Shown: positions 15,293-24,156, counted from the stretch's first letter. The stretch: DNA of 64,000 bases from Streptomyces sp. SID12501 (GCF_010550245.1 NZ_JAAGLU010000018.1:1-64000); one strand, 5' to 3'. Made by a program: numbers and translations. Notes: generated by a model from the sequence alone, not told the origin.

Positions 15293-15311
15293 CCTTCGCC
15301 GCGCGCGAAGG
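15293..15311. terminator. Small hairpin after the lipoprotein gene
   Basis: CCTTCGC (15293-15299) pairs with GCGAAGG (15305-15311) around CGCGC, 33 bases after the lipoprotein stop. It is short; termination is only plausible. Confidence 0.35.
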
Positions 15312-15364
15312 TCGCTCCTGGTCATGCCGTCAAGTCGCTCCTGCCGGACCTCAAGGGGGGAGGA

Positions 15365-15544
15365 ATGTCTCCCTGCCACGAGTGGTGCCGGTGGTGCAAG
15401 ACTTCCCGTGGGACCAGTCGCCGCGGCCAAGGCGCGCGATGCCAAATGGCCCGGTTCCCCGCGGTGGCGAAGATCCCGACTCCCGTCCCGCTGTCGAGTA
15501 CGGCCGATCCGTCCGCGATACGAAGGCGTACGTATGTCTACTGA
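15365..15544 (+). CDS. Possible Cys-rich leader peptide overlapping paoA
   Basis: A 59-codon frame starting at ATG 15365, directly behind a long purine run (GGGGGGAGGA). It begins MSPCHEWCRWCK and ends at a TGA ten bases inside the next gene, overlapping the iron-sulfur subunit start at 15534. The position, strong ribosome binding site and Cys-rich N terminus suggest a translated leader coupled to paoA. Codon use is not decisive, and it could be chance. No homologue is known to me. Confidence 0.25.
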   Translation: MSPCHEWCRWCKTSRGTSRRGQGARCQMARFPAVAKIPTPVPLSSTADPSAIRRRTYVY

Positions 15545-16184
15545 ACTCCCTGAATCTGCCGTCCCATCCCCCACCGGATCCAGCGAGTCCCCCTCGGTGC
15601 CCAGTCGGCGCACCTTCATCGCCACCAGTACCGCGGTCGGTGGCGCAGTCGTCGCAGGCGCCGTGATCAGAGGGACCTCCCTCGTCGGCCAGGAAGAGGC
15701 CACGGCCGCCGAGGGGCCACCGTCAAGCCGGGTCTCCCTGACGGTCAACGGCACCCGCCGGACCGTGACCGTCGACAACCGGACGTCGATGCTGGACCTG
15801 CTGCGCGAGCACCTCGGCCTCACCGGTTCGAAGAAGGGCTGCAACGCGGGTGCCTGTGGTGCGTGCACGGTGCTGGTCGACGGGCGGCGCGTCAACTCCT
15901 GCCTGACGCTGGCCGTTCGGCTGGAAGGCGCCGAGGTCACCACCATCGAAGGTCTGTCCGCGGGGGATCAACTGCACCCGCTGCAGCAGGCGTTCATCGA
16001 CGAGGACGCATTCCAGTGCGGGTACTGCACGCCGGGGCAGATCCTGTCCGGCGTCGGCTGCATCCAGGAGGGTCATACCGGTTCGCCGGAGGAGATCCGG
16101 GAGTGGATGAGCGGCAACATCTGCCGCTGCGGCTGCTACGTCAAGATCGTGCGCGCGGTCGAGCAGATCGCGGGCCGGAAGTAA
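15534..16184 (+). CDS. paoA: Periplasmic-type aldehyde oxidoreductase, [2Fe-2S] subunit
   Basis: A 216-residue iron-sulfur subunit of the xanthine oxidase family, like E. coli PaoA/YagT. A twin-arginine signal (SRRTFIATSTAVGGAVVAG, residues 26-44) sends the folded complex out of the cell. The plant-type ferredoxin domain has CNAGACGACTVLVDGRRVNS with its final Cys, and the second domain has CGYCTPGQ and ICRCGCY, giving both [2Fe-2S] clusters. It passes electrons from the molybdenum site to FAD. ATG 15534 is chosen to include the Tat signal. It leads a four-gene operon with FAD, molybdenum and XdhC-like maturation genes. Confidence 0.93.
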   Translation: MSTELPESAVPSPTGSSESPSVPSRRTFIATSTAVGGAVVAGAVIRGTSLVGQEEATAAEGPPSSRVSLTVNGTRRTVTVDNRTSMLDLLREHLGLTGSKKGCNAGACGACTVLVDGRRVNSCLTLAVRLEGAEVTTIEGLSAGDQLHPLQQAFIDEDAFQCGYCTPGQILSGVGCIQEGHTGSPEEIREWMSGNICRCGCYVKIVRAVEQIAGRK

Positions 16185-16197
16185 GGAGCGGCCCTTC

Positions 16198-17178
16198 ATG
16201 CACCCCTTCGCCTACACCCGTGTCTCCGACATCCGCGAGGCCGTCAACGCCGGTCGCCAGGGCGGTCGTTACATCGCCGGAGGCACCACCCTCGTCGACC
16301 TGATGCGCGAGACGGTCGAGCGCCCGGACTCCTTGGTCGACATCTCCGGCCTGCCCCTGCACGAGGTCACCGCCACCGAGCGCGGGGGTCTGCGCATCGG
16401 CGCCCTGGTGACCATGGCCGAGGCCGCCGCCCACCCGAAGGTGCGGACCCTGTATCCCGTCGTCTCACAGGCACTGGAGCTGAGCGCTTCGGCCCAACTC
16501 CGCAACATGGCGACCATCGGCGGGAACATCATGCAACGCACCCGCTGCACGTACTTCCGGGATGTGACCGCAGCCTGCAACAGGCGCGAACCCGGCTCCG
16601 GTTGTGCCGCGCTGGAGGGTGTCAACCGGACTCACGCGATCCTCGGGACCTCGGATGCCTGCGTGGCCACCCATCCCTCCGACGCCGCCGTCGCCTTCGC
16701 GGCCCTGGACGCGCGAGTGCACCTGCTCGGACCGGACGGGAAGCGCCAGGTCCCCTTCACCGACTTCCTGCTGCGTCCGGGCAACACTCCTCAACGCGAA
16801 CAGGCCATCAGGCAAGGGGAGTTGATCACGGCGGTGGAGATCCCGGCGCTGCCGCGTCCGCTGAAGTCCGGCTATCTGAAAGTGCGGGACAGGCAGTCGT
16901 ACGAGTTCGCCCTGACCTCGGCGGCCGTCGCGCTGCATGTGCGCGGCGGGCTGATCCGGGCGGCGAAGGTCGCCGTCGGCGGTGTGGGCACCGTGCCCTG
17001 GAAGCTCCCGGCAGTCGAGCGACATCTCATCGGCGAGCGCCCCTCGGGCGCCCTGTGGGCAGCCGCCGCCGAGAAGGCCGCGGACGGCGCCCGTCCCCTT
17101 CAGCACAACCGCTTCAAGGTCGAGTTGCTGAAGCGGACCGTCGAGCGCCAGCTGCGCATCGTAGGAGGTACGAAGTGA
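16198..17178 (+). CDS. paoB: Aldehyde oxidoreductase FAD-binding subunit
   Basis: A 326-residue FAD subunit, like E. coli PaoB/YagS. FAD_binding_5 covers about residues 1-215 with YIAGGTTLVDLM and the pyrophosphate loop ATIGGNIMQRTRC. The insert YFRDVTAACNRREPGSGCAA carries Cys residues that in PaoB bind an extra [4Fe-4S] cluster. The C-terminal CO_deh_flav_C domain runs from about 220. The ribosome binding site AAGGAGCGG precedes ATG 16198, 13 bases after paoA. It has no signal of its own and would travel with the Tat substrate PaoA. Its last bases overlap the paoC GTG (GTGA). Confidence 0.93.
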   Translation: MHPFAYTRVSDIREAVNAGRQGGRYIAGGTTLVDLMRETVERPDSLVDISGLPLHEVTATERGGLRIGALVTMAEAAAHPKVRTLYPVVSQALELSASAQLRNMATIGGNIMQRTRCTYFRDVTAACNRREPGSGCAALEGVNRTHAILGTSDACVATHPSDAAVAFAALDARVHLLGPDGKRQVPFTDFLLRPGNTPQREQAIRQGELITAVEIPALPRPLKSGYLKVRDRQSYEFALTSAAVALHVRGGLIRAAKVAVGGVGTVPWKLPAVERHLIGERPSGALWAAAAEKAADGARPLQHNRFKVELLKRTVERQLRIVGGTK

Positions 17179-19370
17179 GCCCGCAGCCGCAGGCAACCGT
17201 CGGCGCACCGCTGTCCCGTGTGGACGGCCGGCTGAAGGTCACCGGTAAGGCCCTGTACGCCGCCGAGCACGACGTCGCCGGGGCGATACATGCCGTCATC
17301 GTCGACGCGAGCATCGGCCTCGGACGCGTCACGTCCCTCGAAACCGGCACCGCCGAGGCCCAGCCCGGCGTACTGAAGGTCATCCACCACTTCAACGCGC
17401 CGACGCTGCCCTACCGCGACAACCCAGGGTCGAACAACCCGGCGGGCCGACGGCTGCGGGTCTTCCAGGACGACAAGGTCCTCTTCCACGGCCAGCCCAT
17501 CGCCGTCGTCATCGCGACCACTCTGGAGGCCGCCCAGCACGGCGCGAGCCTGGTCGAGGTCGGCTACGACGCCGAACAGCCCTCCACCGACCTCACCAAC
17601 GCCGAGCCCGACGAGGCGATCCGATACGCGCGCGGCGACGCAGAGGCGGGCCTGCGCGACGCCGCCGTACAGCTGGACCTGACGTACCGCACCGCGCGCA
17701 ACCACCACAACCCGATGGAACCGCACGCCACCATCGCCCGCTGGGACCGCGGCAAGCTCACCGTGTGGGACAAGACCCAGTGGGTCGTGGGCACGCAGAC
17801 CGAACTCGCGGCGGTGTTCGGCCTGGAGACGGATGCGGTGCGCGTCATATCGCCGTTCGTCGGGGGCGGCTTCGGCACCGCGCTGCGCTGCTGGCCGCAT
17901 GTGGTGGTCGCCGCACTGGCCGCCCGCGAGACGAAACGTCCGGTCAAGCTCGTTCTGAGCCGCAAACAGATGTACCTCGGGACGGGTTTCCGGCCCTCGT
18001 ACGAGTACCACCTGCGCCTGGGCAGCGACCGGCGCGGCCAACTGACGGCTGCAGTACACGAGTTGGATGCCGAGACGTCGTCGTACGAGACGTTCACCGA
18101 GGGCATCCTGGCGGCCGGGCAGATGCTCTACAGCATGCCCGCCGTGAGCCAGGCCTATCGGACGGTGCCCCTGGACCTGCCCACTCCGCTGTACATGCGC
18201 GGCCCCGGCTTTCATACGGCCTCCTTCGTCATCGAGTCGGCCATGGACGAACTCGCCCACCAACTCGGCATGGACCCGATCGAGTTGCGCCGGCGCAACG
18301 AACCGAACGAGGACGAGTCCAGCAACCTGCCGTTCTCCACCCGCCGACTGCGGGAGTGCTACACCGTCGGCGCCCGCGAGTTCGGCTGGCACCGCCGCAA
18401 TCCCAGGCCCCGCTCGACGCGTGACGGGGACTGGCTCATCGGCAGGGGCATGGCCGCCGGCGTCTACGACACCGCGCGCATGCCGGCCCAGGCCCGAGCC
18501 CGCCTGGACGCCGACGGCAGCGCCGTGGTCGAGGCCGCCGCCACCGACATGGGCCCCGGAACCTACACCTCCCAGACCCAGGTCGCCGCCGACGCCCTCG
18601 GACTGACCATGCGCACGGTCACCTTCCGGCTCGGCGACTCGCTCTACCCTCCGACCCCGCCGCACGGCGGCTCCATGACCATGGCGAGCGTCGGTTCCGC
18701 CGTCCTCGACGCCTGCAACCAGGTCCGCCGTCAGGCGATCAAGCTGGCCGTGGAGGACCGCGCATCACCGCTGCACGGGGTGGCGGCCGACGACGTGGTG
18801 GTCCGGGCCGGCCGACTGCACGTGAAGAACGACCCCACGCGCGGGGAGACGTACCGGCGACTGCTCGTCCGCAACGACCGCACCCACCTCACAGCGGACG
18901 GCTCCTTCGCCCCGCCGTCGGGACCCGAACGGCACTCCTTCTACGGTTACAACGCGACGTTCGCCGAGGTGGCCGTGGACGCGACGCTCGGCCTGGTCCG
19001 GGTGCGGCGCGTACTGGGCGTGTACGACGCGGGGCGCATCATCAGCCCCAAGCTCGCCGACAGTCAGGCCCTCGGCGGCATGGTCGGCGGCATCGGCACG
19101 GCCCTCCTCGAACACACCGTCACCGACCACCGCGACGGCCGAATCGTCAACGCGAACCTCGCCGACTACCTCGTCCCCGTCAACGCCGACGTCCCCGACC
19201 TCAAGGCGATCTACCTCGACGGAGAGGACCGCGAGGCCGACCCGCTCGGCGTCAAGGGCCTCGGTGAGCTCGTGATGATCGGCGTGGCGCCCGCCATCGC
19301 CAACGCGGTCTTCAACGCCACCGGCCGCCGTGTCCGCGAACTGCCCATCACCGCCGAGGCGTTGCTCTGA
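17175..19370 (+). CDS. paoC: Aldehyde oxidoreductase molybdenum-binding subunit
   Basis: A 731-residue catalytic subunit of the xanthine oxidase family, like PaoC/YagR. The N-terminal Ald_Xan_dh_C domain starts RVDGRLKVTGKALYAAEH. Molybdopterin-binding segments include VSPFVGGGFGTALRCWPHVV and PTPPHGGSMTMASVG. The catalytic Glu lies in VKGLGELVMIG near the C terminus. The enzyme oxidises aldehydes, often aromatic ones, to acids. GTG 17175 with AGGAGG upstream overlaps the paoB stop. A cytosine-type molybdopterin is expected by analogy with PaoABC. Its maturation factor is encoded 160 bases downstream. Confidence 0.93.
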   Translation: MSPQPQATVGAPLSRVDGRLKVTGKALYAAEHDVAGAIHAVIVDASIGLGRVTSLETGTAEAQPGVLKVIHHFNAPTLPYRDNPGSNNPAGRRLRVFQDDKVLFHGQPIAVVIATTLEAAQHGASLVEVGYDAEQPSTDLTNAEPDEAIRYARGDAEAGLRDAAVQLDLTYRTARNHHNPMEPHATIARWDRGKLTVWDKTQWVVGTQTELAAVFGLETDAVRVISPFVGGGFGTALRCWPHVVVAALAARETKRPVKLVLSRKQMYLGTGFRPSYEYHLRLGSDRRGQLTAAVHELDAETSSYETFTEGILAAGQMLYSMPAVSQAYRTVPLDLPTPLYMRGPGFHTASFVIESAMDELAHQLGMDPIELRRRNEPNEDESSNLPFSTRRLRECYTVGAREFGWHRRNPRPRSTRDGDWLIGRGMAAGVYDTARMPAQARARLDADGSAVVEAAATDMGPGTYTSQTQVAADALGLTMRTVTFRLGDSLYPPTPPHGGSMTMASVGSAVLDACNQVRRQAIKLAVEDRASPLHGVAADDVVVRAGRLHVKNDPTRGETYRRLLVRNDRTHLTADGSFAPPSGPERHSFYGYNATFAEVAVDATLGLVRVRRVLGVYDAGRIISPKLADSQALGGMVGGIGTALLEHTVTDHRDGRIVNANLADYLVPVNADVPDLKAIYLDGEDREADPLGVKGLGELVMIGVAPAIANAVFNATGRRVRELPITAEALL

Positions 19371-19406
19371 GCTGAGCACTTCCGGCAGGCGGGGTGCACA
19401 CCGCAC

Positions 19407-19439
19407 GTCCGGCGGCCTGCCCCCGTCGGGCCGCCGGAC
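19407..19439. terminator. Hairpin between paoC and the xdhC-like gene
   Basis: GTCCGGCGGCC (19407-19417) pairs perfectly with GGCCGCCGGAC (19429-19439) around an 11-base loop. Its place in the 162-base gap inside the operon suggests partial termination or mRNA processing that lowers expression of the maturation gene. Confidence 0.6.
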
Positions 19440-19532
19440 CTCCCAGGGCCGCCGCCGCGCGTCGACACTCCCCCGGGGCACGGCGGCGGCCCGCTCACCT
19501 TCCGATTCTGGTCCCACTGTGGAGAGCCGCCC

Positions 19533-20672
19533 ATGCTGAACATCGCGGACACACTGCACCGCTGGTGCGACGAATCCCGCCCCTTCGCTCTCGCCACGGT
19601 CGTCGACGTCCGCGGCAGCGCACCCCTGCCGGTCGGCACCTCGGTCGCGGTGGACGCCGACGGCAACGCCGTCGGCAGCATCTCCGGCGGCTGCGTCGAG
19701 GGCGCCGTCTACGAACTGTGCCGGCAGGTGCTGCACGACCGGGGCACTCCGCAGCGGGCCTGGTTCGGATACTCCGACGACGACGCCTTCGCCGTCGGCC
19801 TCACCTGCGGCGGCGAACTCGACGTCCTCGTCCAGCGCATCGATCCCACGGCACAGCCACACCTCACGGCCGCCCTCACGGAGATCGTTCAAGGGCGTCC
19901 GGTCGCCGTGGCACAGGTCGTGGACGGCCCGGAGCACCTCCTCGGTTCAACCTTGAGCGTGCTCGGCGGCGGCCGTGCGGCCTACGGACGCGTGGACGGC
20001 GGGCCGGCCGACCGGGCGGTCGCCGACCGGGCCAGGGCCCTGCTGCGGGCCGGCCGCACCACCCGCGTCGACATCGGCGGGTCCGGGGACGGGTGCCCGG
20101 AGCACCTGTCCGTCCTCGTCCACGTGGCGGCCACCCGCCCCCGCATGCTGATCTTCGGCGCCGTCGACTTCGCCGCGGCCCTCAGCCGGGCCGGGCGCTT
20201 CCTCGGCTACCGGGTCACCGTCTGCGACGCCCGCCCCGTCTTCGCCACCACCGCACGCTTCCCGCACGCGGACGAAGTGATCGTCGAATGGCCCCACCGG
20301 TACCTGGAACGAACCGAGGTGGACGCCCGTACCGCCGTCTGCGTCCTCACCCACGACGTCAAGTTCGACATCCCTCTCCTACGACAGGCCCTCGACCTGC
20401 CCGTCGCCTACGTGGGGGCGATGGGCTCCCGGCGTACCCACGAGGAACGCCTGCGACTCCTGCGCGAAGCCGGCGTGTCCGGAGAACAACTGGCCAGGCT
20501 GCGCTCACCGATCGGCCTCGACCTCGGAGCCCGCACGCCCGAGGAGACGGCCGTCTCCATCACCGCGGAGATCATCGCCGAGGTCAACCAGGGCACGGGC
20601 CGGCCCCTGGCCCGGGTCACCGGCCCGATCCACCGGCCACCCCGGCCCAGGGAGTCGGTCCTGGTCAGGTGA
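19533..20672 (+). CDS. paoD: XdhC/PaoD-family molybdenum cofactor insertion protein
   Basis: A 379-residue XdhC-type chaperone that binds and protects the molybdenum cofactor and delivers it to the apo-enzyme. The N-terminal XdhC_CoxI domain shows LATVVDVRGSAPLPVGTSVA, the conserved GSISGGCVEG with its Cys, and LTCGGELDVL. The C-terminal Rossmann-like domain has MLIFGAVDFAAALSRAGRFL and YVGAMGSRRTHEERLRLLR. That combination matches PaoD/XdhC from xanthine oxidase-family operons. ATG 19533 is well separated from paoC by a hairpin. It ends 30 bases before the convergent GH13 gene. Confidence 0.9.
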   Translation: MLNIADTLHRWCDESRPFALATVVDVRGSAPLPVGTSVAVDADGNAVGSISGGCVEGAVYELCRQVLHDRGTPQRAWFGYSDDDAFAVGLTCGGELDVLVQRIDPTAQPHLTAALTEIVQGRPVAVAQVVDGPEHLLGSTLSVLGGGRAAYGRVDGGPADRAVADRARALLRAGRTTRVDIGGSGDGCPEHLSVLVHVAATRPRMLIFGAVDFAAALSRAGRFLGYRVTVCDARPVFATTARFPHADEVIVEWPHRYLERTEVDARTAVCVLTHDVKFDIPLLRQALDLPVAYVGAMGSRRTHEERLRLLREAGVSGEQLARLRSPIGLDLGARTPEETAVSITAEIIAEVNQGTGRPLARVTGPIHRPPRPRESVLVR

Positions 20673-20702
20673 GTGAGCAGGGGAGAGCCCCCGCTGGGAC
20701 TC

Positions 20703-22403
20703 TCAGCCTGCGGCAACCCTCTCCGGATCGTCGGCCGGGGTCCCGGCGCGGAGCCACCGGTACCCGTAGGCGGGCAGTTCGACGCCGAGCAGGCCGTCGT
20801 CGGACACCGTGAGACCGGCGTGGTCTTCGGCGAGGAGGTCGGTCAGCCTGTCACCGGGTCCGGTCTCCGGGAGCCGCAGTCGTACGGTGAGGGGGCGGCC
20901 CGCGAAGTTGTGCAGGGCCAGGACCCTCCCGTCCGGGGTACAGCTGATGTGGGCGAGCACGGCGCGCTCCCCCGTCTCCACCAGGCGGTACTCGCCCCAG
21001 GCCAGTTCGGGAGCCTCCCGGTAGCGCTCGACGAACAGCCGTATGCGGCTGAGGAGCGAGCCGGGGTCGCGGCTCTGCTCGTACACGTTCACCTTCTGCG
21101 GTGCGAACGCGCCCTCCACCAGCGGGTTGGGGAAGGTGTCCGGCGCTGCGGTGGAGTATCCGGCGCCTTCCTGCGGGGTCCACTGCATGGGGGTGCGTAC
21201 CGCCTGGCGGCCCTCGGCGGCCAGGTTCTCGCCCATGCCGATCTCCTCGCCGTAGAAGAGCACGGGGGTGCCCGGCAGGGTGAAGAGGAGGCTGTAGGCG
21301 AGTTCGATGCGGCGCCGGTCACCGTCGACCATGGGAGGCAGCCTGCGGCGCAGCCCCCGGTCGTACAGCTGCATATCCTTGTCCGGGCCGAAGGCGGCGA
21401 AGACCTCGGCGCGTTCGTCGTCGCTCAGTTTGTCGAGGGTGAGTTCGTCGTGGTTGCGTACGAACGTGGCCCAGTGGGCGTCGCGCGGGGCGGCCGGACG
21501 ATCACGCAGCGAGGCGGCCAGCGGCCCCGCCTCCTCGCGCGCCATCGACAGGTACATCTGCTGCATCCCGACGAAGTCGAAGCACATGGTGAGTTCGTCA
21601 CCTCGGTCCGAGTCGGGGTCGCCGAAGAACCGGACGAGGTCGCCGTAGGGCAGGTTCACCTCGCCGAGCAGTACCGACTCGCCGTTGCGGCGGCCGAGGA
21701 AGGCGCGCAGGTCCGCGAGGTACTCGTGCGGGTCCGGCAGCTCGCCGGCGTCGTCCTGGCCGTCCGTCTCCAGCAGGAAGGGCACCGCGTCCACCCGGAA
21801 CCCGGACAGTCCGAGCTGTGTCCAGAAGCCCATGATGCGGGCTATCTCGTCCCGTACTTCGGGGTTGGCGACGTTGAGGTCGGGCTGCTCCTTGTAGAAA
21901 CGGTGCAGGTAGTACTGGCCGCTGCCCTCGTCGTACTCCCACAGGCTGTCCTCCGCGTCGGGGAAGACCACGCCTTCGGGGCTGTCCTCGGGAGGCTCGT
22001 CCTGCCAGACGTACCAGTCGCGGTGGGCCGAGTCCCGGCCGGAGCGGGCGTCATGGAACCAGGGATGCTCCTCGGAGGTGTGGTTGACCACGAGGTCGGC
22101 GATCACGCGGATGCCGCGGTCCTTGGCCGTGCGGACGAACTCGGTGAAGTCACCGAGGGTGCCCAGGCGGGGGTCGACACCGTAGAAGTCGGTGATGTCG
22201 TATCCGTCGTCGCGTTCCCGTGTCGGGTAGAAGGGCATCAGCCACACGCAGGTCACACCGAGGCGCACCAGATGGTCGATGCGCTGGGTGAGACCCGCGA
22301 AGTCGCCGATCCCGTCGCCGTTGCCGTCCTGGTACGTCTCGACGTCGAGGCAGTACACCACCGCGTTCTTCCACCACAGGTCGGATGTACGGGTCAGACG
22401 CAT
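20703..22403 (-). CDS. GH13 alpha-amylase-family protein, TreS-like
   Basis: A 566-residue cytosolic GH13 protein close to trehalose synthase/maltose glucosyltransferase. It starts WWKNAVVYCLDVETYQDGNG, with region I DLVVNHTSEEHPWF, the nucleophile Asp in GFRVDAVPFL, the acid/base Glu in LLGEVNLPYG, and the third acid in FVRNHDELTL. Length and NHTSxEHPWF fit the GH13_16 group; a separate maltokinase is absent. It lies eight codons inside the end of an LLM oxidoreductase gene on the same strand (10-base region of overlap), so the two are translationally coupled. Trehalose, maltose or glycogen metabolism is likely, but the reaction direction cannot be read from sequence. Confidence 0.88.
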   Translation of the reverse strand: MRLTRTSDLWWKNAVVYCLDVETYQDGNGDGIGDFAGLTQRIDHLVRLGVTCVWLMPFYPTRERDDGYDITDFYGVDPRLGTLGDFTEFVRTAKDRGIRVIADLVVNHTSEEHPWFHDARSGRDSAHRDWYVWQDEPPEDSPEGVVFPDAEDSLWEYDEGSGQYYLHRFYKEQPDLNVANPEVRDEIARIMGFWTQLGLSGFRVDAVPFLLETDGQDDAGELPDPHEYLADLRAFLGRRNGESVLLGEVNLPYGDLVRFFGDPDSDRGDELTMCFDFVGMQQMYLSMAREEAGPLAASLRDRPAAPRDAHWATFVRNHDELTLDKLSDDERAEVFAAFGPDKDMQLYDRGLRRRLPPMVDGDRRRIELAYSLLFTLPGTPVLFYGEEIGMGENLAAEGRQAVRTPMQWTPQEGAGYSTAAPDTFPNPLVEGAFAPQKVNVYEQSRDPGSLLSRIRLFVERYREAPELAWGEYRLVETGERAVLAHISCTPDGRVLALHNFAGRPLTVRLRLPETGPGDRLTDLLAEDHAGLTVSDDGLLGVELPAYGYRWLRAGTPADDPERVAAG

Positions 22404-23398
22404 CGGTACTCCTTGGCCGTGGCGGGAAGCGGGCGGGTGACGTCGAGCTGGGGCAGTACCTCGGCACCGAACGTGTCGATGAACGCGGCCTGTTCACGGC
22501 CCACGTGGTGGAGCATCACGGTGTCGAACCCGAGGTCGGCGTATTCCTGGAGCCATGCGGTGTGGCGGCCTAGGTCGGACGAGACGTTGACCGTGCCCGC
22601 CACCTGTCCGGGCGTGACGTGCTCGCTGACGATGTCGAACAGTTCCACGGAGTCCAGGTCCCAACTGACCGGAGGCGTATGCACGTTGGTCCGCCACTGG
22701 TCGTGTGCCAGCGCCAGGGCATGGTCCTCGTCGGGTGCCCAGCTCAGGTGTACCTGGAGATGCAGGGGCCCGTGGCCACCCGCGTCGCGATAGGCGTCGG
22801 CGATCTCCCGCAGCCGTTCCGGCGGGGCGTTGACCGTGATGAGGCCGTCCGCCCACTCGGCGCACCAGGCGGCGGTGGCCGTGCTGCACGCGGCTCCGAC
22901 GAGCGGCGGCACTTCGGCCGGCAGCGTCCACAGCCGGGCCCTGTCCACGGTCACCAGTCCGTCGTGGCTGACCTCCTCCCCTGCCAGCAGTGCGCGGATG
23001 ATGTCGACGCATTCCCGAAGGCGTGCGTTGCGCAGATCCTTGCGCGGCCAGGGGGCCCCGGTGATGTGCTCGTTGGAGGCCTCACCGCTGCCGAGCGCCG
23101 CCCAGAACCTGCCCGGATACATCGACGCGAGGCCGGCGATCGCCTGGGCGACGATCGCGGGGTGGTAGCGCTGCCCCGGCGCGTTCACCACGCCGAACGG
23201 CATCCGGTCGGTGGCCTGGAGGGCGGCTCCGAGCCAGGACCAGGCGAATCCCGACTCTCCTTGACGGACGCTCCAGGGTGAGAAGTGATCCGAACACATG
23301 GCGGCGGTGAATCCCGCGCGTTCGGCGTGCACCACGGCGTCGAGCAGGCCCGCGGGCGGGATCTGTTCGTGCGAGGCGTGCAATCCGTAGACAGTCAT
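22394..23398 (-). CDS. LLM-class flavin/F420-type oxidoreductase
   Basis: A 334-residue luciferase-like TIM-barrel oxidoreductase. Visible are CSDHFSPW near the N terminus, GVVNAPGQRYHPAIVAQAIA, the family segment GRFWAALGSGEASNEHITG, and ADGLITVNAP. It resembles the subgroup described as reverted from F420 to a flavin (TIGR03885-like); I cannot confirm the cofactor. ATG 23398 has the usual MTVYGLHASHEQ start. It is upstream of, and overlaps, the GH13 gene, a pairing that suggests a joint role in sugar or redox stress metabolism. A strong terminator separates it from the csbD gene. Confidence 0.85.
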   Translation of the reverse strand: MTVYGLHASHEQIPPAGLLDAVVHAERAGFTAAMCSDHFSPWSVRQGESGFAWSWLGAALQATDRMPFGVVNAPGQRYHPAIVAQAIAGLASMYPGRFWAALGSGEASNEHITGAPWPRKDLRNARLRECVDIIRALLAGEEVSHDGLVTVDRARLWTLPAEVPPLVGAACSTATAAWCAEWADGLITVNAPPERLREIADAYRDAGGHGPLHLQVHLSWAPDEDHALALAHDQWRTNVHTPPVSWDLDSVELFDIVSEHVTPGQVAGTVNVSSDLGRHTAWLQEYADLGFDTVMLHHVGREQAAFIDTFGAEVLPQLDVTRPLPATAKEYRCV

Positions 23399-23450
23399 GT
23401 TCCGGCGGGTACCCCCGCGATTGATCCTCAGCAGTGACGCCACAGCGCTG

Positions 23451-23487
23451 ATCCCGGCAGCCCGCGGGAGGCGGGCTGCCGGGATCG
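23451..23487. terminator. Strong hairpin after csbD
   Basis: A perfect 16-bp stem, GATCCCGGCAGCCCGC (23451-23466) with GCGGGCTGCCGGGATC (23472-23487), around a five-base loop. It lies 13 bases after the csbD stop and 53 bases before the LLM start, insulating them. Confidence 0.88.
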
Positions 23488-23499
23488 GTGGACGTGCGC

Positions 23500-23682
23500 C
23501 TACTTGGGCTTGATCGCGTCCTTGGCCTTCTCCTTGGCGGCACGCAGGTCTCCCTTGGTCTCCTCGGCCTCTCCCTTGGCCTTCAGAGACTCGTTGCCCA
23601 CGGCACCGCCGACCACCTTCTTGACCTTGCCCTTGGCCTGCTCGCCCTTGGCCTTGCCCTTTTCGTCCGCAGCCACAGTCAC
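23500..23682 (-). CDS. CsbD-family stress protein
   Basis: A 60-residue highly charged protein of the CsbD type: KGKAKGEQAKGKVKKVVGG, then a second repeat-like half ESLKAKGEAEETKGDLRAAK. It is predicted to be helical and cytosolic. In Gram-positives the family is induced by general stress sigma factors, but its action is unknown. GTG 23682 has CAGGAGTGA just upstream. It has its own strong terminator. Confidence 0.9.
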   Translation of the reverse strand: MTVAADEKGKAKGEQAKGKVKKVVGGAVGNESLKAKGEAEETKGDLRAAKEKAKDAIKPK

Positions 23683-23884
23683 TCACTCCTGTCTCGCTCG
23701 AAAGAACCTTCCTTCCACCGTGTCGCCTGAGATTCCTCTCTCAAACAGGTCTCCGGGCTCGCAAAAATTGCGTCATGCGGACTGTTGGCTGTGTACCGAT
23801 CGACGGCTGACCTGGGTGCCGGCAGGACTGCTCCGTCGCCCGTGCCGCGAGTGGGGAGTGGGTGCGGTGTGCCTGCCACAGCAG

Positions 23885-24022
23885 GAAGATCTCGCGTGGC
23901 GGGAGCCCTGGCTCGAGCTCGTCGGCGTACTTGTGCGGCGAGAAGCTGTCCAGGACGACGTACAGCTTCTCGCCGGGCCGACGCAGGCGCAGGGACTTGA
24001 GCAGGCCAAGGGAGGTCCGCAC
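23885..24022 (-). pseudogene. IS630-type transposase fragment
   Basis: About 46 minus-strand codons contain RPGEKLYVVLDSFSPHK, which resembles the strand carrying the second catalytic Asp in IS630/Tc1-like DDE transposases (LYVVLDNFSPHK in many). Downstream sequence is scrambled and no terminal repeats are evident. It is a decayed piece of an insertion sequence. Confidence 0.5.
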
Positions 24023-24051
24023 CCATCCCCTTACTCCCTGGACGAGTGGAT

Positions 24052-24156
24052 CCGAAGTCGGCGATGATCAGTGGCATGCGGCAGTACGAGCGTGGCCCGG
24101 ACGGCAGCTGGCACGACGGGCTGCTGATGGACCTGTTGGCGGAGGAGCTGGAGTAG
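24052..24156 (+). pseudogene. C-terminal fragment of a GNAT-like acetyltransferase
   Basis: A plus-strand frame ending in RQYERGPDGSWHDGLLMDLL followed by AEELE and a stop at 24156. The pattern (Y...G.W.D.L.M.LLAEEL) matches the last strand and helix of RimJ-like GNAT acetyltransferases. No upstream domain is present. Together with the transposase piece it marks 23.7-24.2 kb as decayed DNA. Confidence 0.4.

Noticed and set aside
17100..18665. Minus-strand open frame opposite paoC
   Set aside because: Antisense shadow of a molybdenum subunit with clear motifs; low-complexity Gly/Val/Arg content.
20673..22793. Long plus-strand open frame opposite the GH13 gene
   Set aside because: GH13 catalytic motifs on the minus strand are decisive; the plus-strand product has no domain.
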